From the NCBI GenBank assembly GCA_000701625.1, contig JNJK01000009.1, positions 1 through 64,000 of the forward strand: a stretch of 64,000 nucleotides of DNA, in the 5' to 3' direction. Within the stretch, counting starts at the first letter, position 1. The number at the start of each line of letters is the position of its first letter. Shown here in pieces: positions 61,881 through 64,000 of the stretch. The notes beneath the pieces were generated by a model, which worked only from the letters and a program-made list of their open reading frames with translations, was not told where the DNA came from and made no database searches. The position numbers and the translations under genes are program-made. The stretch is from Lachnospiraceae bacterium MC2017. Its GTDB lineage: Bacteria; Bacillota; Clostridia; Lachnospirales; Lachnospiraceae.

Positions 61881-61949
61881 GTATGCCTGGATCAGCTTCT
61901 TAAGCCTCACAATATCCAGTTTGTCATCATCACAGACTGCGATTTTCAT
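61878..61949 (-). pseudogene. 5' stump of a second LytTR-type response regulator
   Basis: ATG 61949 begins MKIAVCDDDKLDIVRLKKLI then QAYL, the clear start of a receiver domain with the acidic pocket CDDD. After 24 codons homology stops at the 18-bp repeat. GAAGAAGGTGG precedes the ATG. Its own operator-like repeats lie at 62021-62051. Confidence 0.75.
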
Positions 61950-62020
61950 AGTCCACCTTCTTCCAATAATCTATCTATCATTATATGTGCATTCCCCTAC
62001 CCCAATAAAATGTTCTGCAC

Positions 62021-62051
62021 AAAACGACTATAAAATGGCATAAAACGACTA
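62021..62051 (-). promoter_or_regulatory. LytTR-like operator of the truncated regulator
   Basis: AAAACGACTA occurs at 62021-62030 and 62042-62051, exactly 21 bp apart, upstream of the regulator stump. Minus-strand core is TAGTCGTTTT, different from CCGTTTACTACA of sites 1-3. Confidence 0.6.
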
Positions 62052-62052
62052 A

Positions 62053-62096
62053 AAAAATCCGCATCTACCCAATTCATGGGATTGACACGGATTTTT
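62053..62096 (-). terminator. terminator-like hairpin
   Basis: Arms AAAATCCG and CGGATTTT; minus strand ends in seven T. Together with the 119-bp repeat copy 2 it fills the space between rlmD and the regulator stump. Confidence 0.55.
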
Positions 62097-62100
62097 CATC

Positions 62101-62219
62101 ATATCATATTAAAATGCTTAAAAGCCTCTTCAATTGCTTTTACTTTTTCCTCCGGACATCCCGGTTGTCTGCTGTTTTTCCTAAGCAATATTCATTTCTA
62201 ACTGTTGAAACATGAGTGT
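62101..62219. repeat. 119-bp direct repeat, copy 2
   Basis: Second copy of 60795-60913, about 45 bases after the rlmD stop. Confidence 0.75.
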
Positions 62220-62263
62220 TAATTCTACGAAATAAACTGAGTTCATCAGACTATGTCAACACC

Positions 62264-63754
62264 TTATTCCTTAACAAAAAGTGCGGCGGTTTCTATACTC
62301 GACGTGAACGGGAACATGTCCACGCATCCTGATTTTACGAGTCTGTAGCCCGATTTGATGATCGCGTCGATATCACGTGCCAGACTTGTCGGCTTACAGG
62401 AAATGTAAACGATGCTTTTAACGCCGTAGTCGAGAATCTTTGTAAGTGCTTTCGGAGTGCATCCCTCTCTCGGCGGATCGAGCATGATAAAATCAGGCTT
62501 TTCATCCACTGTCTCAAGCATCTTCAGCACATCTCCGGCGATAAACTCAGTATTCGCGAGACCGTTAAGCTCAGCATTTTCCTTTGCAGCCTCTACCGCC
62601 TCACCAACAATCTCAATACCGATAACCTTCTCAGCGACAGGAGCCATTATCTGACCAATAGTGCCTGTACCGCTGTACAGGTCAAAAATAACCGGTTTTC
62701 TCACAGCATCATCACCTTCGTGCATGAGCTTCATTCCTTCGATCGCGTACTCACGAGCCTTTTCATAAAGCACTTCCGCACCGTAGGAATTTGTCTGGAA
62801 GAAAGAAAACGGCGTGATCTTAAATCTAAGACCGAGAAGTTCCTCATAAAAATAATCTCTGCCGTAAATGATCTCAATATCATCACCCTTAACCGCATCA
62901 CCAGAGAGATCATTTGTGAGGTGAAGAAGTCCTACTATCTCACCCTCAAGATCAAGTGACAGGAGACAATCCTTAAATTCATTAAGGTCAGGAGTCATCT
63001 GAGAAGTTGTCTCGAGGAGTATCAGTATCTCACCAGTCTTATGAGCCTTTCTCACGAGGAAATGACGGAGATACCCTTCCTCTGTACGCTTTCTCCAAAA
63101 CGGAATCTCTCTGCTCTTAAAGAAATCATGTGTTGCGGACAGTATCTTTCTATAGTCCTCATCCACTATACGGCACTTGTCAACTGTAACCACGTCATTA
63201 AAACGACCTGCACGATGCATACCAAGTTCAAGAGGACCGTCGATCATCGCATTACCAAAAGAATACTCCATCTTATTTCTGTATCCTTCAGTCTTTGGAG
63301 ATTCCGTAACACTCTCAAACCAATCTCCCTGGAGCAAAATGTCATTCGGTACATTAACAGAACCCGGCACCGTATCCTCCGTGATCACCGGCATAGAAAC
63401 GCCGCTGCCGTAAAAAGCCGCATCACCAAAATTCTGCAGAGCATTTGTAAGGAGTTTCCTGACCTGGCCTGCCTTCATCTCAGCCTGTGACTCTGCAGAC
63501 AGATTCTGATAAGTACAGCCTCCACAAATGCCGAAATGCGGGCACTGAGGCTCTACTTCATTATATGCATGAGTCAGAACTTCCTCTAAACGACCCTCCA
63601 TTCTCTCATGCTTCTTTTTTGTAAGCTTAAAAGAAACTTTTTGCCCCGGGAGTACACCCTTAACAGTAACATTTCCTTCCTCTGTCTGTACTATACCCTT
63701 ATTCGGAAATTTAAGTTCTGTGACAATACCTTCGTAGATTTCGTTTTTCTTCAT
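62264..63754 (-). CDS. rlmD: 23S rRNA (uracil-C5)-methyltransferase, RlmD/RlmCD family
   Basis: SAM-dependent RNA methyltransferase of 496 residues. N-terminal TRAM domain (EGIVTELKFPNKGIVQTE), 4Fe-4S cysteines in CPHFGICGGCTYQN near residue 70, SAM site IFDLYSGTGTIGQIMAPVAE near 345, catalytic motif IMLDPPREGC near 425 and the nucleophile Cys in IVYISCKPTSLARD near 450. Gram-positive members methylate U747 and/or U1939 of 23S rRNA. An insertion near residues 100-140 makes it longer than most (about 450). Confidence 0.92.
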   Translation of the reverse strand: MKKNEIYEGIVTELKFPNKGIVQTEEGNVTVKGVLPGQKVSFKLTKKKHERMEGRLEEVLTHAYNEVEPQCPHFGICGGCTYQNLSAESQAEMKAGQVRKLLTNALQNFGDAAFYGSGVSMPVITEDTVPGSVNVPNDILLQGDWFESVTESPKTEGYRNKMEYSFGNAMIDGPLELGMHRAGRFNDVVTVDKCRIVDEDYRKILSATHDFFKSREIPFWRKRTEEGYLRHFLVRKAHKTGEILILLETTSQMTPDLNEFKDCLLSLDLEGEIVGLLHLTNDLSGDAVKGDDIEIIYGRDYFYEELLGLRFKITPFSFFQTNSYGAEVLYEKAREYAIEGMKLMHEGDDAVRKPVIFDLYSGTGTIGQIMAPVAEKVIGIEIVGEAVEAAKENAELNGLANTEFIAGDVLKMLETVDEKPDFIMLDPPREGCTPKALTKILDYGVKSIVYISCKPTSLARDIDAIIKSGYRLVKSGCVDMFPFTSSIETAALFVKE

Positions 63755-63798
63755 TTTATTTCTCTTACCTTGCTATTCAACATATCTAGACACAAAAG

Positions 63799-63822
63799 AC
63801 CCCGGCAGTTTTCTGCCGGGGT
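63799..63822 (-). terminator. terminator of the 63848 gene
   Basis: Arms CCCCGGCAG and CTGCCGGGG with a TTTT loop, minus strand followed by TCTTTTGTG. Confidence 0.8.
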
Positions 63823-63847
63823 TGCAGTACCACATTTATGTCAGATC

Positions 63848-64000
63848 TCAGTCTGCCTTCTTCTCTGTTGCCTGGATCGGAATCTCATCTTCCTCATCAT
63901 CAAAGAAATCATCGTCAAATCTGTCATCATAGTCATCATCATAATCTTCCAGATAATCCGGAGTAAAATACTTATACACTGCAAATGCAATCGCTGCAAC
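63848..64000 (-). CDS. 3' end of a gene with acidic tail (partial)
   Basis: Last 50 codons of a leftward gene that begins beyond the window. The visible part has the end of a hydrophobic helix (VAAIAFAVYKYF) followed by a tail very rich in Asp, Glu, Tyr and Phe (DYLEDYDDDYDDRFDDDFFD) and ends EKKAD. Probably a membrane-anchored protein; nothing more can be said. It was too short for a full call, but the stop, the terminator and the codon pattern support it. Confidence 0.55.
   Translation of the reverse strand, partial: VAAIAFAVYKYFTPDYLEDYDDDYDDRFDDDFFDDEEDEIPIQATEKKAD

Noticed and set aside
1-64000. CRISPR arrays, tRNA and rRNA genes
   Set aside because: No array of regularly spaced repeats and no tRNA or rRNA signature was recognised by eye. 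The paired repeats at 55624, 58461, 60698 and 62021 are two-unit operators.

Overview
The window looks like the chromosome of a motile, strictly anaerobic Firmicute of the Clostridia, most probably a Lachnospiraceae (Butyrivibrio/Roseburia-like) bacterium. The basis is gene content (pyruvate formate-lyase with its activase, LL-diaminopimelate aminotransferase, AsrABC sulfite reductase, FeoB-associated Cys-rich protein, YitT, PrsW, many GHKL/LytTR and GGDEF signalling genes), strong AGGAGG ribosome sites, Rho-independent terminators and moderate GC. No rRNA, tRNA or CRISPR array was seen. The taxonomic call is inference.

Layout. 1-2225: a complete IS66-like insertion sequence with matching terminal repeats. 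2303-16300: HD nucleotidase, YolD plus Y-family polymerase, pflA and pflB, an orphan HPr-like protein, an iron alcohol dehydrogenase, asnB, and dapF-dapL. Two Rex-type operators tie pflB and the alcohol dehydrogenase to the NADH/NAD ratio. 16394-21162: HAD phosphatase, pyrG behind a leader terminator, and a DtxR/MntR-type regulator with a FeoB-associated protein and nudC. 21394-24431: a chemoreceptor followed by a substrate-binding lipoprotein. 24573-34302: a ten-gene leftward operon (asrA-asrB-asrC, nitrate-reductase-type molybdoenzyme, ferredoxin, FAD oxidoreductase, TDT-family transporter, mobB, moeA, mobA), which reads as an anaerobic nitrate/sulfite respiration or detoxification unit that carries its own late molybdenum-cofactor steps. 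34503-51656: housekeeping and signalling genes (S66 peptidase, a chimeric dehydrogenase next to two gene stumps, GGDEF protein, metY with an Rrf2 regulator, rsgA, traX-like, PrsW, YitT, ABC exporter, PhoR/PhoB-like pair, Na/Pi cotransporter with a Pho-box-like site).

51800-62260 is an accessory region. It holds wreckage of a recombinase and an ORF6N gene, two toxin-antitoxin-like modules, a GHKL kinase/LytTR regulator pair and five small charged proteins without signal peptides. Three promoters there carry paired sites exactly 21 bp apart, as expected for LytTR binding: before the regulator itself and before the two operons of small proteins. Four of the five small-protein genes also carry, about 16 nt before the ribosome site, the same RNA hairpin type with an NGGA tetraloop inside a GAAA/UUUC stem, which resembles a CsrA target. 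This combination is the best candidate for an undescribed system. An 18-bp exact direct repeat (53508 and 61863) brackets most of it, and the right edge contains the first 24 codons of a second LytTR regulator with its own 21-bp-phased operator.

A second notable signal is a 14-bp palindrome overlapping two promoters in the same register: one before the DtxR-type regulator operon (20298) and one before a probable small RNA of about 115 nt upstream of pflB (8696). This suggests a metal-responsive small RNA. The right end of the window has an RlmD-type methyltransferase and the 3' end of a gene with an acidic tail.
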